DNA of 64,000 nucleotides from Photobacterium leiognathi. GTDB taxonomy: Bacteria > Pseudomonadota > Gammaproteobacteria > Enterobacterales > Vibrionaceae. The notes beneath the pieces are model-generated. The model saw nothing but the letters and a program-made list of their open reading frames with translations, was not told the origin of the DNA and ran no database searches. The stretch's first letter is position 1, and each line of letters begins with the position of its first letter. Positions 26,568 through 36,273 of the stretch are shown piece by piece. The translations under genes and the position numbers were made by a program. The stretch lies in the NCBI RefSeq assembly GCF_030685535.1, contig NZ_CP131601.1, positions 2,046,001-2,110,000 on the forward strand. Reading direction: 5' to 3'.

Positions 26568-27902
26568 ATGCGCTCTTTAAATCAACTTTTTGTAACATGT
26601 CTTTTGGCGATAAGTACGTCATGTTTTGCTCACGCAGATACAACAACGCCAATAACGACATTTAAGCAATTAGCTCACCAACAACAAACCAACCCTGACA
26701 TTCAAGTCATTGATTGCCGAGACAGTAATTACTTCAATGGCTGGCCCCAAGGTAATGCTACACGTGGTGGACATATCCCTAACGCCATTAATATTGATAG
26801 CAAATGGTTAACACTACTAACATCAGAGCAATTAACCACCTTTATTAAAAATCGAGGCTTATCGCCAACCAAGCCAACCGTTTTATACTGTGGTGGAAAT
26901 GGCGTATCGGCTATGCAAAAGGCATTAAAACAGCAAGGTTTTACATCAACATCAGGTATCACTGAACCTGTTACCGACTACAAAGGTAAGTTGCAGAAGC
27001 TTGCAAACTTCGAACACCTTGTCTCTGCAAAATGGGTTGATCAACTTATCAATCACAAGCAACCGCTTTATGCACCGCAACATGGTTACAAAATTGTAGA
27101 AGTCGAGTGGGGTCCCCCATCAACCTATTTACTTTCGCATATACCAGGTTCGCTATATGTAAATACCAATGATATTGAAAGCAAACCTTGGTGGAACAAA
27201 GTTAGTAATGCTGATCTTAAAAAAGTTATTAATGATCTGGGTATTCGTTATAACACTACGGTAATTGTTTATGCCCGTAACAATATGTCTGCGGCTCGCT
27301 TTGCCAACTTCTTAATGTATGCGGGCGTGCAAGATGTACGGTTACTCAATGGTGGTTGGAATGCATGGGTAAATGCTGGTTACCCAACTCAAGCATTTAT
27401 TAATGAAAACCATGATGATGTCAGTTTTGGCAAAAGCATTCCTGCTAATCCACAATACCTGACTGGCTTACAACAGGCTAAAGCACTATTACAGCAACCT
27501 CGTGATAGCCATTCACTCGTCAGTATCCGAACTTGGCAAGAGTATATCGGCAACACTAGTGGTTATGATTACATCAAACCTAAAGGCCGAATTAAAGGGG
27601 CGAAATGGGGTCATGCAGGTTCTGATTCTTACCACATGCAAGACTTCAATAACCCAGATGGCACGATGAAAAGCGGCGCATTAATCGCGAAACAATGGGC
27701 GAAGTGGGATATTAAGCCAACACAAAAAGTGGCTTTCTTCTGCGGTACTGGCTGGCGCGCCTCTGAAGCCTTTTTCTACGCCTACGTAATGGGCTGGAAA
27801 AATATTAGCGTTTTCGATGGTGGTTGGTATCAATGGAGTGCAGATAAAAACAATCCGATCTCTCAAGGAGTACCAGATCATACCCCTTATTCTGCTCATT
27901 AA
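26568..27902 (+). CDS. ynjE: Three-rhodanese-domain thiosulfate sulfurtransferase YnjE
   Basis: A 444-residue exported protein (signal SLNQLFVTCLLAISTSCFAHA) with three rhodanese domains, as in E. coli YnjE. Domain 1 (about 30-140) has Cys108 in YCGGNG. Domain 2 (about 150-275) has Ala236 in VYARNN where the active Cys would be, so it is catalytically silent. Domain 3 (about 295-435) has Cys392 in FCGTGWRAS, which corresponds to the active cysteine of YnjE. It transfers sulfane sulfur in the periplasm; the physiological acceptor is unknown. A strong terminator follows. Confidence 0.92.
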   Translation: MRSLNQLFVTCLLAISTSCFAHADTTTPITTFKQLAHQQQTNPDIQVIDCRDSNYFNGWPQGNATRGGHIPNAINIDSKWLTLLTSEQLTTFIKNRGLSPTKPTVLYCGGNGVSAMQKALKQQGFTSTSGITEPVTDYKGKLQKLANFEHLVSAKWVDQLINHKQPLYAPQHGYKIVEVEWGPPSTYLLSHIPGSLYVNTNDIESKPWWNKVSNADLKKVINDLGIRYNTTVIVYARNNMSAARFANFLMYAGVQDVRLLNGGWNAWVNAGYPTQAFINENHDDVSFGKSIPANPQYLTGLQQAKALLQQPRDSHSLVSIRTWQEYIGNTSGYDYIKPKGRIKGAKWGHAGSDSYHMQDFNNPDGTMKSGALIAKQWAKWDIKPTQKVAFFCGTGWRASEAFFYAYVMGWKNISVFDGGWYQWSADKNNPISQGVPDHTPYSAH

Positions 27903-27905
27903 GAT

Positions 27906-27937
27906 AAAAACGGTAGCCCAAAGCTACCGTTTTTTTA
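27906..27937 (+). terminator. Rho-independent terminator of ynjE
   Basis: A 12-bp stem (27906-27917 with 27923-27934), loop CCAAA, then T residues. Confidence 0.93.
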
Positions 27938-28065
27938 TTTGTGAAACAAAGAGCTGACATTTCCATGACCAACATATGACCATATCCTTACAGTTCACTT
28001 GTTGAACAAACCCTCGCCACACCATAGCATTTGCGCTCTTTTGTTTACTAAGAGGCAAGCTAACC

Positions 28066-28275
28066 ATGTTTAACATCGCCCCAGTGTATTTAGTAAATAA
28101 CAACACCCCGAAAACCCGTTACGCACAAGCGATAACCTCTTCTCCATCACCAGTAGAAAAAGCGACTGTAGAGAAAAAAGCACCAACAGTTGCTGGTTTT
28201 CATGGCTACGATAACCGCGGCGAAATACAGCCTAAAACAACAGTTAAAGGCCGTACTATTAATATTAGCGTTTAA
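28066..28275 (+). CDS. Small uncharacterised protein
   Basis: A 69-residue product beginning MFNIAPVYLVNNNTPKTRYA and then Pro/Lys/Thr-rich to RTINISV. AAGAGG lies 10 bases before the ATG, a little far. No domain or signal is recognised, and the chain looks largely disordered. It ends by overlapping the last 11 bases of the convergent M15 peptidase gene. It is kept because it is the only open frame in a 360-base gap and its composition is protein-like, but it may be spurious. Confidence 0.42.
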   Translation: MFNIAPVYLVNNNTPKTRYAQAITSSPSPVEKATVEKKAPTVAGFHGYDNRGEIQPKTTVKGRTINISV

Positions 28276-29185
28276 CACAAATCTCTGAGCGCAAAGGGAC
28301 TTGCTCGATCTGCGCCATCACCTTAGCTGGATTAGCTTGGTAAGCTTTATTTAGCGAAGAAACACCTAACTTATGTTTTAAATAATTCGTGTAGTCATTA
28401 AATTTGTACTGGCTGTATGCCTTCGGGTACATACGACTGCAGCTGTTATACCACTCAACATAATGTTTAAAGAAAAGTGTTGCCTGCTGTGCTGACATCT
28501 GCGACATCATCACTGCCATATCTTTTGATAGTTGAAAATGTTGATAATCAATTGGCGAATCCCAAAAACCGCCCCAATATAAGAAGCCATTGCGCGCAAA
28601 AATACCGACCACGGTTTCCGCCATCCCTTTTCTATCTGGCTTACCATAACGATAGATTTCACGGTTCGCATATTTTGTTCCTTCTACCGGGCTATATTTC
28701 GCCTGTCCAGCACGAGCAAAAGTCACAAAAGGATTCTGAACGGGATTTAAGTCAATCGCTGCACCATAAGCATGCAAAGATAGGCTGCTCGTCCCTTCTA
28801 CCGGACGGTAATTAAATGCCGAAGTATTATTATCCGTCATCGATTTGGTATCATCACCACGATACTTTTCAATCGGCACCGCTTTATGAATAGGAAAACC
28901 GACTTGATATAACTCGTCAAAAATCTTACCTACATAAGGGGCAACAGCATCCATCACAATGACCTGACCATTACTGTGGCTACGCCCAGAAAAATCACGG
29001 TATTTAAACGTCACCTTTTTTAAGCGCTGACATTGAACAGGTGCAGAAGTGCTCATTACGCCTACACTCGACATAGCCTGACATTCAGCTGAAGTTATAG
29101 ATGTTACCGTTGCTGCTGTTGCGCTACCAACAACGCCCATCATACCTACAGCAAGCCCTAGTTTAATTAGTTGCTTATTCATCAT
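28265..29185 (-). CDS. Exported M15-family D-Ala-D-Ala carboxypeptidase-like protein
   Basis: A 306-residue protein with a signal peptide (LIKLGLAVGMMGVVGSATA). Metallopeptidase M15 zinc residues are seen in SLHAYGAAIDLN (S-x-H-x2-G-x2-x-D) and in the second site DYQHFQ after WGGFWDSPI. The N-terminal region has paired Cys (SAECQAM and PVQCQRL). It should cleave peptidoglycan cross-links or stem peptides in the periplasm. A 268-base repeat element ends only 14 bases upstream of the start codon, so the 5' untranslated region and perhaps the promoter come from that repeat. Confidence 0.87.
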   Translation of the reverse strand: MMNKQLIKLGLAVGMMGVVGSATAATVTSITSAECQAMSSVGVMSTSAPVQCQRLKKVTFKYRDFSGRSHSNGQVIVMDAVAPYVGKIFDELYQVGFPIHKAVPIEKYRGDDTKSMTDNNTSAFNYRPVEGTSSLSLHAYGAAIDLNPVQNPFVTFARAGQAKYSPVEGTKYANREIYRYGKPDRKGMAETVVGIFARNGFLYWGGFWDSPIDYQHFQLSKDMAVMMSQMSAQQATLFFKHYVEWYNSCSRMYPKAYSQYKFNDYTNYLKHKLGVSSLNKAYQANPAKVMAQIEQVPLRSEICVKR

Positions 29186-29199
29186 CTATTCTCACTTAA

Positions 29200-29467
29200 T
29201 ATACCCAAGTGACTTCAATATGCCTGATTCAGAGCGAGGTCACTGAGTTGAATTCAAGGAAGACAACGAAGCGGAATAGCGAGCTCTGTCCAAGTTGTCT
29301 GACGCAAGAAGTCGGCTCAGTGACACGCTCCCAAAGGGCGAGCGTCCTTAGCTCTCAGACTTTGTTAACGATTCTCAATGTAGAACCACTATATCTACAA
29401 ATCGTTGCCGCGCCTGAGAACTAAGGTCGTCTCGCTGAACACTGCATCTTGAAGTTACTTGGGTATA
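29200..29467. repeat. 268-base palindrome-ended MITE-like element, copy A
   Basis: It begins TATACCCAAGTGACTTCAA and ends CTTGAAGTTACTTGGGTATA in inverted orientation. The interior has nested inverted repeats, including GGTCACTGAG/CTCAGTGAC and CCTTAGCTCTCAG/CTGAGAACTAAGG, with an inner AACGATT/AATCGTT stem. It is about 98% identical to the copy at 39185-39452 (six differences counted by eye). It has no convincing gene. Confidence 0.9.
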
Positions 29468-29471
29468 GACA

Positions 29472-29497
29472 ATAAAAAGACGCCACTCTGTGCGCCT
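29472..29497 (-). terminator. Probable terminator of the S4 gene
   Basis: On the minus strand AGGCGC, an 8-base loop, GCGTCT (one G-U pair), then TTTTT. It lies between the S4 gene and repeat copy A. Confidence 0.6.
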
Positions 29498-29526
29498 TTC
29501 TTTTATATATCTTTTAGCTACTACCA

Positions 29527-29958
29527 TTAAAAGCTAATTGGTTTACGACCTGTTGCCGTATCCGCTTTCGCTTCAGTCGCTTTATTTGCCGCTTTCTTCG
29601 TCACAGAACGATTACCTGCAGCTTTTGGCTTATTACTCGGCGCTTTTTTCTTATCCGCTTTTTTCGGCGCAGGCTTAGGTGCTGGTTTAGGTTTTACTTG
29701 CTCAACCTGCTCTTGTACTGGTTGGTCACAAAGCACAACGTAAAATTCACCGTTAAACTCAATCACGTCGCCGTCGTACATTTTACAACGCTTACGCAAT
29801 TCAACTTCACCATTCACTGCAACATAGCCTTCAGAAATGGCATATTTTGCTTCACCACCACCGCTTACAAGGTTGGCAATTTTTAGCACTTTATAAAGTT
29901 CGATAGGTTGAGCTAAAACTTCAATACCAATCGCTTCAACTTCAATTTCTTCAGACAT
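29527..29958 (-). CDS. S4-domain RNA-binding protein (YbcJ-like) with basic tail
   Basis: A 143-residue protein. Residues about 17-80 match the small YbcJ family S4 domain: IELYKVLKIANLVSGGGEAK, AISEGYVAVNGEVELRKRCK, then DGDVIEFNGEFYVV. E. coli YbcJ is only about 70 residues; here a C-terminal tail of about 60 residues, rich in Lys, Ala and Pro, is added. The tail probably strengthens RNA binding. The RNA target is unknown. The gene is monocistronic with a probable terminator. Confidence 0.88.
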   Translation of the reverse strand: MSEEIEVEAIGIEVLAQPIELYKVLKIANLVSGGGEAKYAISEGYVAVNGEVELRKRCKMYDGDVIEFNGEFYVVLCDQPVQEQVEQVKPKPAPKPAPKKADKKKAPSNKPKAAGNRSVTKKAANKATEAKADTATGRKPISF

Positions 29959-30372
29959 GTTGATAACTCAATACGAGATTAAAAAGGAATTTGGTACCAA
30001 TTCTAACCCACATTGCAACATGAAGGAAAAAAATGACGAAATAGAACAGCATTTTGTAAAGTAATACTCAAAATCATTGATAGTAAACAGCAAAATGTTC
30101 AGTAATCTTTACAATACATGTTAATTCTTGTGGATTCTCATCCTAAAAAACATGACAAAAATATAACTTTTTCAACTTACATTTCCCAAAAACCTAGGCT
30201 AATCTTTTTTTTTGTAGTCTTATTTGCTTGGTTATTGGGCAAGAAAGCGGATTGCTAGAATAAAAAGCAAGCGAATAACGATTTAATTACGCATAGCTAT
30301 GTTCTGATTGACATAAGTAGTGCTATAATCCGCCACCTCACATGTGACAGTAATTGTTTATAGAGAAAAACA
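29959..30372 (+). promoter_or_regulatory. fusA2 upstream region with extended -10 promoter
   Basis: About 410 bases. TGCTATAAT at 30321-30329 is a near-perfect extended -10 element, about 45 bases before the EF-G start. The TTGACA at 30308 is only 10 bases away, too close to act as its -35. No gene was seen in the rest of the AT-rich region. Confidence 0.6.
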
Positions 30373-32460
30373 ATGACAGATTTATCTAAATACAGAAACA
30401 TTGGTATTTTCGCGCACGTTGATGCGGGTAAAACTACTACTACCGAGCGTATCCTTAAGCTTACTGGTAAAATCCACAAGATCGGTGATACTCACGACGG
30501 TTCAACTACTACTGACTTCATGGAGCAGGAAGCTGAGCGTGGTATTACAATCCAGTCTGCAGCAGTTAGCTGTTTCTGGAACGATCACCGTCTAAACGTT
30601 ATCGATACTCCAGGACACGTTGACTTCACAGTTGAAGTTTACCGTTCTCTTAAAGTACTTGACGGCGGTATCGGTGTATTCTGTGGTTCTGGTGGTGTTG
30701 AGCCTCAGTCTGAGACTAACTGGCGTTACGCTAACGAATCAGAAGTATCTCGTCTGATCTTCGTTAACAAACTTGACCGTATGGGTGCTGATTTCTACCG
30801 CGTTGTTGACCAAGTTAAGAACGTACTAGGTGCTACACCTCTAGTTATGACTCTACCAATCGGCCGCGAAGAAGACTTCGTAGGTGTTGTAGACGTTCTA
30901 ACTCGTCAAGCTTTCGTATGGGATGACACTGGTCTTCCAGAAAACTACTCAATCCAAGAAATCCCTGCGGATATGGTTGATGACGTTGAAGCTTACCGTG
31001 AAGAGCTAGTTGAAACTGCTGTTGAGCAAGACGACGACCTAATGGAAGCTTACATGGAAGGTAACGAGCCTTCTATCGAAGAGCTTAAGCGTTGTATCCG
31101 TAAAGGTACTCGTGACCTAGCATTCTTCCCAACTTTCTGTGGTTCTGCATACAAGAACAAAGGTATCCAGCTTGTTCTTGACGCTGTTGTAGATTACCTA
31201 CCAGCTCCAGACGAAGTTGACCCACAACCTCTAACTGATCCAGAAACTGGTGAAGAGACTGGCGAAGTAGCAACTGTATCTGCTGACGAACCATTCCGCG
31301 CACTAGCGTTCAAGATCATGGACGACCGTTTCGGCGCCCTAACTTTCGTACGTATCTACTCTGGTAAGCTAAACAAGGGTGACACTATCCTTAACTCAGC
31401 TACTGGTAAGACTGAGCGTATCGGCCGTATGGTTGAGATGCAAGCGAACGATCGTAACGAACTAACTTCAGCTCAAGCTGGTGATATCATCGCTATCGTT
31501 GGTATGAAGAACGTTCAAACTGGTCACACTCTATGTGATGTTAAGCACGAGTGTACTCTTGAACCAATGATCTTCCCAACTCCAGTAATTTCTATCGCTG
31601 TAACTCCTAAGGACAAAGGCGGTTCTGAGAAGATGGGTATCGCTATCGGTAAGATGGTTGCAGAAGATCCATCATTCCAAGTTGAGACTGACGAAGAAAC
31701 TGGTGAAACAATCCTTAAAGGTATGGGTGAACTTCACCTAGACATTAAGGTTGATATCCTTAAGCGTACTTACGGCGTAGACCTAATCGTTGGTCAACCT
31801 CAGGTTGCTTACCGTGAAACTATCACTCAACCTGTTGAAGATAGCTACACGCACAAGAAACAGTCTGGTGGTTCTGGTCAGTTCGGTAAGATCGACTACC
31901 GCATCAAGCCTGGCGAGCAAGGTTCTGGCTTCAAGTTCACATCAACAGTTGTTGGTGGTAACGTGCCTAAAGAATTCTGGCCTGCAGTAGAAAAAGGCTT
32001 CGAAGTCATGATGGACAACGGTGTTCTAGCTGGCTTCCCAACGCTAGACGTTGAAGTTGAGCTATTCGACGGTGGTTTCCACGCAGTTGACTCATCAGCA
32101 ATCGCGTTCGAAATCGCAGCGAAAGGTGCATTCCGTCAATCTATGCCTAAAGCTGGTCCACAGCTTCTAGAGCCAATCATGCACGTTGACGTGTTCACTC
32201 CTGAAGATCACGTTGGTGACGTAATCGGTGACCTTAACCGTCGTCGTGGTATGATCAAAGACCAACAAGCTGGTGTTACTGGCGTACGTATCAAGGGTGA
32301 TGTACCACTTTCAGAAATGTTCGGTTACATCGGTACTCTACGTACTATGACTTCTGGTCGTGGTCAGTTCTCTATGGAGTTCGCACACTACGCACCATGT
32401 CCTGCAAACGTTGCTGAAAAAGTAATCGCTGAGCAGAAAGAAAAGAACGCTAAGAAGTAA
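30373..32460 (+). CDS. fusA: Elongation factor G, second paralogue (EF-G2)
   Basis: A 695-residue translational GTPase. The G1 motif AHVDAGKT (residues 14-21), [18 protein letters not shown] and NKLDRMGAD are complete, followed by domains II-V including the GGSGQFG loop. The protein resembles the second vibrio EF-G and stands alone, without rpsL, rpsG or tuf, so this is unlikely to be the str-operon copy. Its codon usage is visibly more biased than that of its neighbours (few codons per amino acid, such as CGT and CTA), a sign of high expression. Whether it drives translocation, recycling or both cannot be decided from sequence. Confidence 0.9.
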   Translation: MTDLSKYRNIGIFAHVDAGKTTTTERILKLTGKIHKIGDTHDGSTTTDFMEQEAERGITIQSAAVSCFWNDHRLNVIDTPGHVDFTVEVYRSLKVLDGGIGVFCGSGGVEPQSETNWRYANESEVSRLIFVNKLDRMGADFYRVVDQVKNVLGATPLVMTLPIGREEDFVGVVDVLTRQAFVWDDTGLPENYSIQEIPADMVDDVEAYREELVETAVEQDDDLMEAYMEGNEPSIEELKRCIRKGTRDLAFFPTFCGSAYKNKGIQLVLDAVVDYLPAPDEVDPQPLTDPETGEETGEVATVSADEPFRALAFKIMDDRFGALTFVRIYSGKLNKGDTILNSATGKTERIGRMVEMQANDRNELTSAQAGDIIAIVGMKNVQTGHTLCDVKHECTLEPMIFPTPVISIAVTPKDKGGSEKMGIAIGKMVAEDPSFQVETDEETGETILKGMGELHLDIKVDILKRTYGVDLIVGQPQVAYRETITQPVEDSYTHKKQSGGSGQFGKIDYRIKPGEQGSGFKFTSTVVGGNVPKEFWPAVEKGFEVMMDNGVLAGFPTLDVEVELFDGGFHAVDSSAIAFEIAAKGAFRQSMPKAGPQLLEPIMHVDVFTPEDHVGDVIGDLNRRRGMIKDQQAGVTGVRIKGDVPLSEMFGYIGTLRTMTSGRGQFSMEFAHYAPCPANVAEKVIAEQKEKNAKK

Positions 32461-32487
32461 TTTTTAATTACTCTAAGTAATCTTTTT

Positions 32488-32522
32488 AACCCCGAGGGCT
32501 TTGCTCTCGGGGTTATTTTTTG
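32488..32522 (+). terminator. Rho-independent terminator of the EF-G gene
   Basis: AACCCCGAG/CTCGGGGTT (32488-32496 with 32506-32514), a 9-base loop, then an AT run of T residues. Confidence 0.9.
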
Positions 32523-32645
32523 TCTGCAAAAATACGCTTTCATCACAATAACAAACCTATCATTAAGTCTTTTCTGGCATATCTTCTTTCTCTTCTTGTA
32601 CACTCCTCTCCCACTGCAATAGGAAATGAACACAAAGGATAGTGT

Positions 32646-33134
32646 ATGAAACATCGAAAACAGGTTGGCTTTACCTTAATTGAATTAGTCATTGTCATAA
32701 CTATCCTCGGCATCGTCACTGTGACTGCAGCACCTAAATTTCTCAATATATCCAGTGATGCCAGAGTGGCCGTACTCAATGGTATTGCTGGTAGCATCAA
32801 AACAATCAACACGATTGTAAATACCAAAGCAATTATCCAAGCCGTACCTGATACAGGGGATGATAAAAACAGAACCATCACAACTAATTTAGGCCCTGTT
32901 GATACTTGGTATAAGTATCCGGAAAGTGTGGCAGAGAAAGGCAAAGGGTTGAGAATTGCAGAGCTCATTGAGCTTGAAGGGCACAATATTACTATCTTTA
33001 ATGAAGATAAAAATAATCCGCAATGCTATTCGATTAAAATGGGTTATAACGAAACAACCTGCTACGTAAAATACACAGAAGCATGTAGTACAACGGTACC
33101 AGCCAAAGTCGAGACTATTTCAAGTCAGTGCTAA
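32646..33134 (+). CDS. Type IV pilin-like prepilin (MSHA-pilin type)
   Basis: A 162-residue protein. The prepilin leader MKHRKQVG is followed by FTLIELVIVITILGIV, with Glu5 of the mature protein in place, then a globular C-terminal part with a terminal Cys pair region (ACSTTVPAKVETISSQC). APKFLNISSDAR resembles MshA. RBS AAAGGATAGTGT precedes the ATG. It stands alone between EF-G and torS, with no pilus assembly genes nearby, so it depends on machinery encoded elsewhere. It could be a minor pilin or an orphan MshA duplicate. Confidence 0.87.
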   Translation: MKHRKQVGFTLIELVIVITILGIVTVTAAPKFLNISSDARVAVLNGIAGSIKTINTIVNTKAIIQAVPDTGDDKNRTITTNLGPVDTWYKYPESVAEKGKGLRIAELIELEGHNITIFNEDKNNPQCYSIKMGYNETTCYVKYTEACSTTVPAKVETISSQC

Positions 33135-33160
33135 CTCAGAAACACATATTTCAGATAGTA

Positions 33161-33187
33161 AAAAGGGACGCTAGACGTCCCTTTTAT
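33161..33187. terminator. Bidirectional terminator
   Basis: AAAAGGGACG/CGTCCCTTTT (33161-33170 with 33176-33185), a 5-base loop, between the pilin and torS ends. Confidence 0.9.
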
Positions 33188-33208
33188 TTTTAATGTGCAA
33201 CCTAACGT

Positions 33209-36124
33209 TTAACTGTTAATAAATGTTGTTTCCAATATCGCGACGGATTGATCAAAGATAGTTTGCAATAAACTTGAATCTAACCCATCAATCGAGCCTT
33301 CTTTAGCACCTTTTTCAAATTCTAAACAGATCTGATGTAACTGCATTAAGCCCATCGTACCAGCAGCGCCTTTTAATGTGTGCGCATCTTTTGCTACATC
33401 TTGCAGATTATTATCTACAATCGCTTGTTGTAGCTTGGACAATGTTTTATTAGAAGACTCACCAAATAAATGAATTAACTGTTTAACTTGTGCCTCACCC
33501 AATACTTTTAAGTCACTGCCTAACACTGACTCTTGTAGTAAAGGAATTGAGTTTTCAGTTTGCTCTCGCTCTATCACTTCGCCTCCAATACCTTTTTCTA
33601 TTATCACGCGCTTCTCACCTTTTAAGATACTGTTCATCGTATCAATCAGCTGTTTTTCGACTAATGGCTTAGGTAAGAAACCTGCAAAGCCTGCATTTAA
33701 GTAAATTTCCACTTCTTCGCGGAAGACATGAGCTGAGAATGCGACCATTGGTGTCGGCTCTTCCCATGATTCATGGTTGTTATCTTCTAAGCGACGTAAG
33801 CGTGATAACAATTGTACGCCATCGGTATCTGGCAAATTAATATCTAACAGTGCGATATCAAAGCGTTGATTTTTATATATCTCTTCCGCTTCAGCACCGT
33901 CAGCAGCAGTAACAACCGTATGACCTAATCGAGTTAAGAAACCTTCTGCAACCATACTGTTTACTGGGTTATCTTCCACAAGAAGAATGTGAGCTGATGG
34001 CATACGAACACGTTGATCATCAGATTCTAATGAGCCTTCACCATGCTCTAACGGTAATGCAAACCAGAAACAGCTACCTTCACCAACAACAGAATCTAAG
34101 CCGATTTCACCATCCATTGCGGCAACAATATGCTTACTTATCGCAAGGCCTAAGCCTGTACCTTCGATGGACTTCCGCCCTGCTTCTGCCTGTTTAAAGG
34201 CACTAAAGAGTAGGTTTTGCTCTTCTTCATCAATACCGATACCAGTATCTCGTACCGAGAATAATAGTTCATCTGGCATATCTGGGTGAGGCTCTACGGT
34301 GATAGACACCTTACCGTTATCAGTAAATTTGATCGCATTACCAACAAGATTAACCAGCACTTGGCGAATTCGGCTCTCATCGCCATACCACATGCCCTCC
34401 ACTTCAGGTGCAATGTGATATTCCAAACCAATACGTTTTACCATTGCTCGCCCTTCAAGCATATTGGCAACATCCGTCACCATACGTGATACCGAGAAGT
34501 CACTAGGTCGAATATCAAGATGCCCTGCTTCGATTTTTGAGTAATCAAGAATATCGTTAAGAATATCAAGTAGGGTTTCACCACTACGGTTAATTACATC
34601 AAGATAACGTTTTTGCTGTGGCGTTAATTGTGTATCAGCCAATAATGATGCCGTTCCTAGTACCCCGTTCATTGGGGTACGGATTTCATGGCTCATGGTT
34701 GCTAAGAACGATGATTTCGCACGGTTAGCTTTTTCTGCCTCATCACGGGCTTTATAGTGGTTATACACTTCCTCGTTAAGACGACTATTGATCTTCTCTA
34801 GCTCACCTGTGCGTTTTGCCACTAAGCGCTCTAAGCTTGCTTTATGTTGTTGTAACTCTTGACGAGCTTTCGATTCTGCTTGTGCCAAACGATACCTTTC
34901 ATTAGCTGTATCACGAGCCACTAAAATCGCCCGTCCCATTTGCGCCAATTCATCATCACCGCGCACGTTAATCCGTACACCCAAATCACCACGGGTTAAT
35001 GCTGATAGCGCACGGCTGTATTCATTAATTCGGCAAATCACACGAGCATAAACAAAGCGCCACATGATCAATACCAGTGCCATTAAACCAATCGCTGAAA
35101 TCACAATCAGCGTATTGCGGGCAAGGGTTAAGGTATGATCAACGCGTTTAACCGCTTGTTGAGTATTCACATTGGCTGCATCAATGATGTCATCTACCGT
35201 GTTATTTAATTGCTGGAATAACACTAAATTTTGCTGATCGAGACGCTCTACATCTTGTTTGGCATAAATCAGTTGCTCAATCACACCAAACAACAAACGT
35301 CCACGGTTTAGCTTGGTGGTTAATTCTGTGAGTTGCTCTGAACGGCTAGGATCTTCGACCGATTTCACCCGCTGCGTCATAATACGAACCGCATCGTTAT
35401 AACGTTTTTTAAGCGCCACTAACGATTTAATATCCGTAATACGATTTGAATCATCGAGCATATTGATCACTTGAAGTGATAAAAAGCGCAATTCAAACAA
35501 ACGCTCAGATAAATCCATATCCACTTCAACCAGACTATCAAGCGCTTTATAAACAGCAGGCTTATTACCATCTGCTACAAGATCATAAATACGCGAAACG
35601 TTGGCAACCGCAATGGTATTAGCATTGGATACTTGCGACTGGGAAAGGTTATCGATTTGGTGAGTTGCCTTAGTCATGTCCGTCGTCAGCTTATCGAGCT
35701 GACTTTGAAGATCGATCTGTCGCCCCACCAATAAACCCAGTAAAGCTAAGTTATCAACAATGCGTTTTACATCATCTTCAAGCTTTACCATTAATGGCTG
35801 ATCAAAAGAGTATTGCTCTAATGACTGTAAGCTACGGTTCAAAGCTTCAATATGAATCGTTAATGCTCGTCCTTGGCGCATTCGTTCAGATTCTACTTTC
35901 GATTTCGCGAGTACTTGAGCATTAAAAATAATACGAGAACTTAAATCAGAGAGTTGGCGAGCCTCTGCCAAAGAGGGAACAGCAGAGTTGATTACGGTTC
36001 TTTCTGTTTTAGCCACTAATGAAAAGCCAGCTACACCTATCATTACAGCGATGATCATAAGGCCAGCCATTGCGGAAAAGGCTAATAGCAATTTTGCTCC
36101 GATACCTTTTCGGGTAAACGTCAT
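33209..36124 (-). CDS. torS: TorS hybrid sensor kinase for TMAO
   Basis: A 971-residue protein. It has a membrane segment at about 10-35, a long periplasmic helical sensor domain, a second segment at about 338-358, HAMP, and a coiled coil. Then come a HisKA domain with phospho-acceptor His479 in MSHEIRTP, an ATPase domain, a receiver with Asp761 in LLDINLPD, and a C-terminal Hpt with His915 in AHTLKGAAG. The full unorthodox phosphorelay is intact. In E. coli TorS reads TMAO through TorT and passes phosphate to TorR to switch on torCAD. It is divergent from torT. No torR is in the window. Confidence 0.94.
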   Translation of the reverse strand: MTFTRKGIGAKLLLAFSAMAGLMIIAVMIGVAGFSLVAKTERTVINSAVPSLAEARQLSDLSSRIIFNAQVLAKSKVESERMRQGRALTIHIEALNRSLQSLEQYSFDQPLMVKLEDDVKRIVDNLALLGLLVGRQIDLQSQLDKLTTDMTKATHQIDNLSQSQVSNANTIAVANVSRIYDLVADGNKPAVYKALDSLVEVDMDLSERLFELRFLSLQVINMLDDSNRITDIKSLVALKKRYNDAVRIMTQRVKSVEDPSRSEQLTELTTKLNRGRLLFGVIEQLIYAKQDVERLDQQNLVLFQQLNNTVDDIIDAANVNTQQAVKRVDHTLTLARNTLIVISAIGLMALVLIMWRFVYARVICRINEYSRALSALTRGDLGVRINVRGDDELAQMGRAILVARDTANERYRLAQAESKARQELQQHKASLERLVAKRTGELEKINSRLNEEVYNHYKARDEAEKANRAKSSFLATMSHEIRTPMNGVLGTASLLADTQLTPQQKRYLDVINRSGETLLDILNDILDYSKIEAGHLDIRPSDFSVSRMVTDVANMLEGRAMVKRIGLEYHIAPEVEGMWYGDESRIRQVLVNLVGNAIKFTDNGKVSITVEPHPDMPDELLFSVRDTGIGIDEEEQNLLFSAFKQAEAGRKSIEGTGLGLAISKHIVAAMDGEIGLDSVVGEGSCFWFALPLEHGEGSLESDDQRVRMPSAHILLVEDNPVNSMVAEGFLTRLGHTVVTAADGAEAEEIYKNQRFDIALLDINLPDTDGVQLLSRLRRLEDNNHESWEEPTPMVAFSAHVFREEVEIYLNAGFAGFLPKPLVEKQLIDTMNSILKGEKRVIIEKGIGGEVIEREQTENSIPLLQESVLGSDLKVLGEAQVKQLIHLFGESSNKTLSKLQQAIVDNNLQDVAKDAHTLKGAAGTMGLMQLHQICLEFEKGAKEGSIDGLDSSLLQTIFDQSVAILETTFINS

Positions 36125-36273
36125 AAATAGTCTCTACATCAAAATGGTTGCAACCCATATATAATATCGTATATCTGTCGTTGCTCAGTCATGCTTTCTA
36201 TTTCACCTCAGGAAATAAAGCGGTACTATTTTGCCAGCGATACCGCTTTAAACCTAAAATAATGTTGGTAAAA

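Noticed and set aside
27924..28106. Minus-strand 60-codon frame after ynjE.
   Set aside because: It overlaps the ynjE terminator and has no ribosome-binding site or family.
29209..29424. Open frame beginning MTSICLIQSEVTELNS inside repeat copy A (and its twin at 39140-39409).
   Set aside because: The frame follows the repeat, lies within structured inverted repeats, and has no ribosome-binding site or recognisable domain.
30308..30329. TTGACA and TATAAT as a standard promoter for EF-G.
   Set aside because: The spacer is only 10 bases, too short for a sigma-70 pair. The extended -10 alone was kept.
36148..36273. 42-residue N-terminal extension of TorT.
   Set aside because: It would hide the signal peptide in the middle of the protein. 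The ATG at 36274 gives a normal exported TorT.
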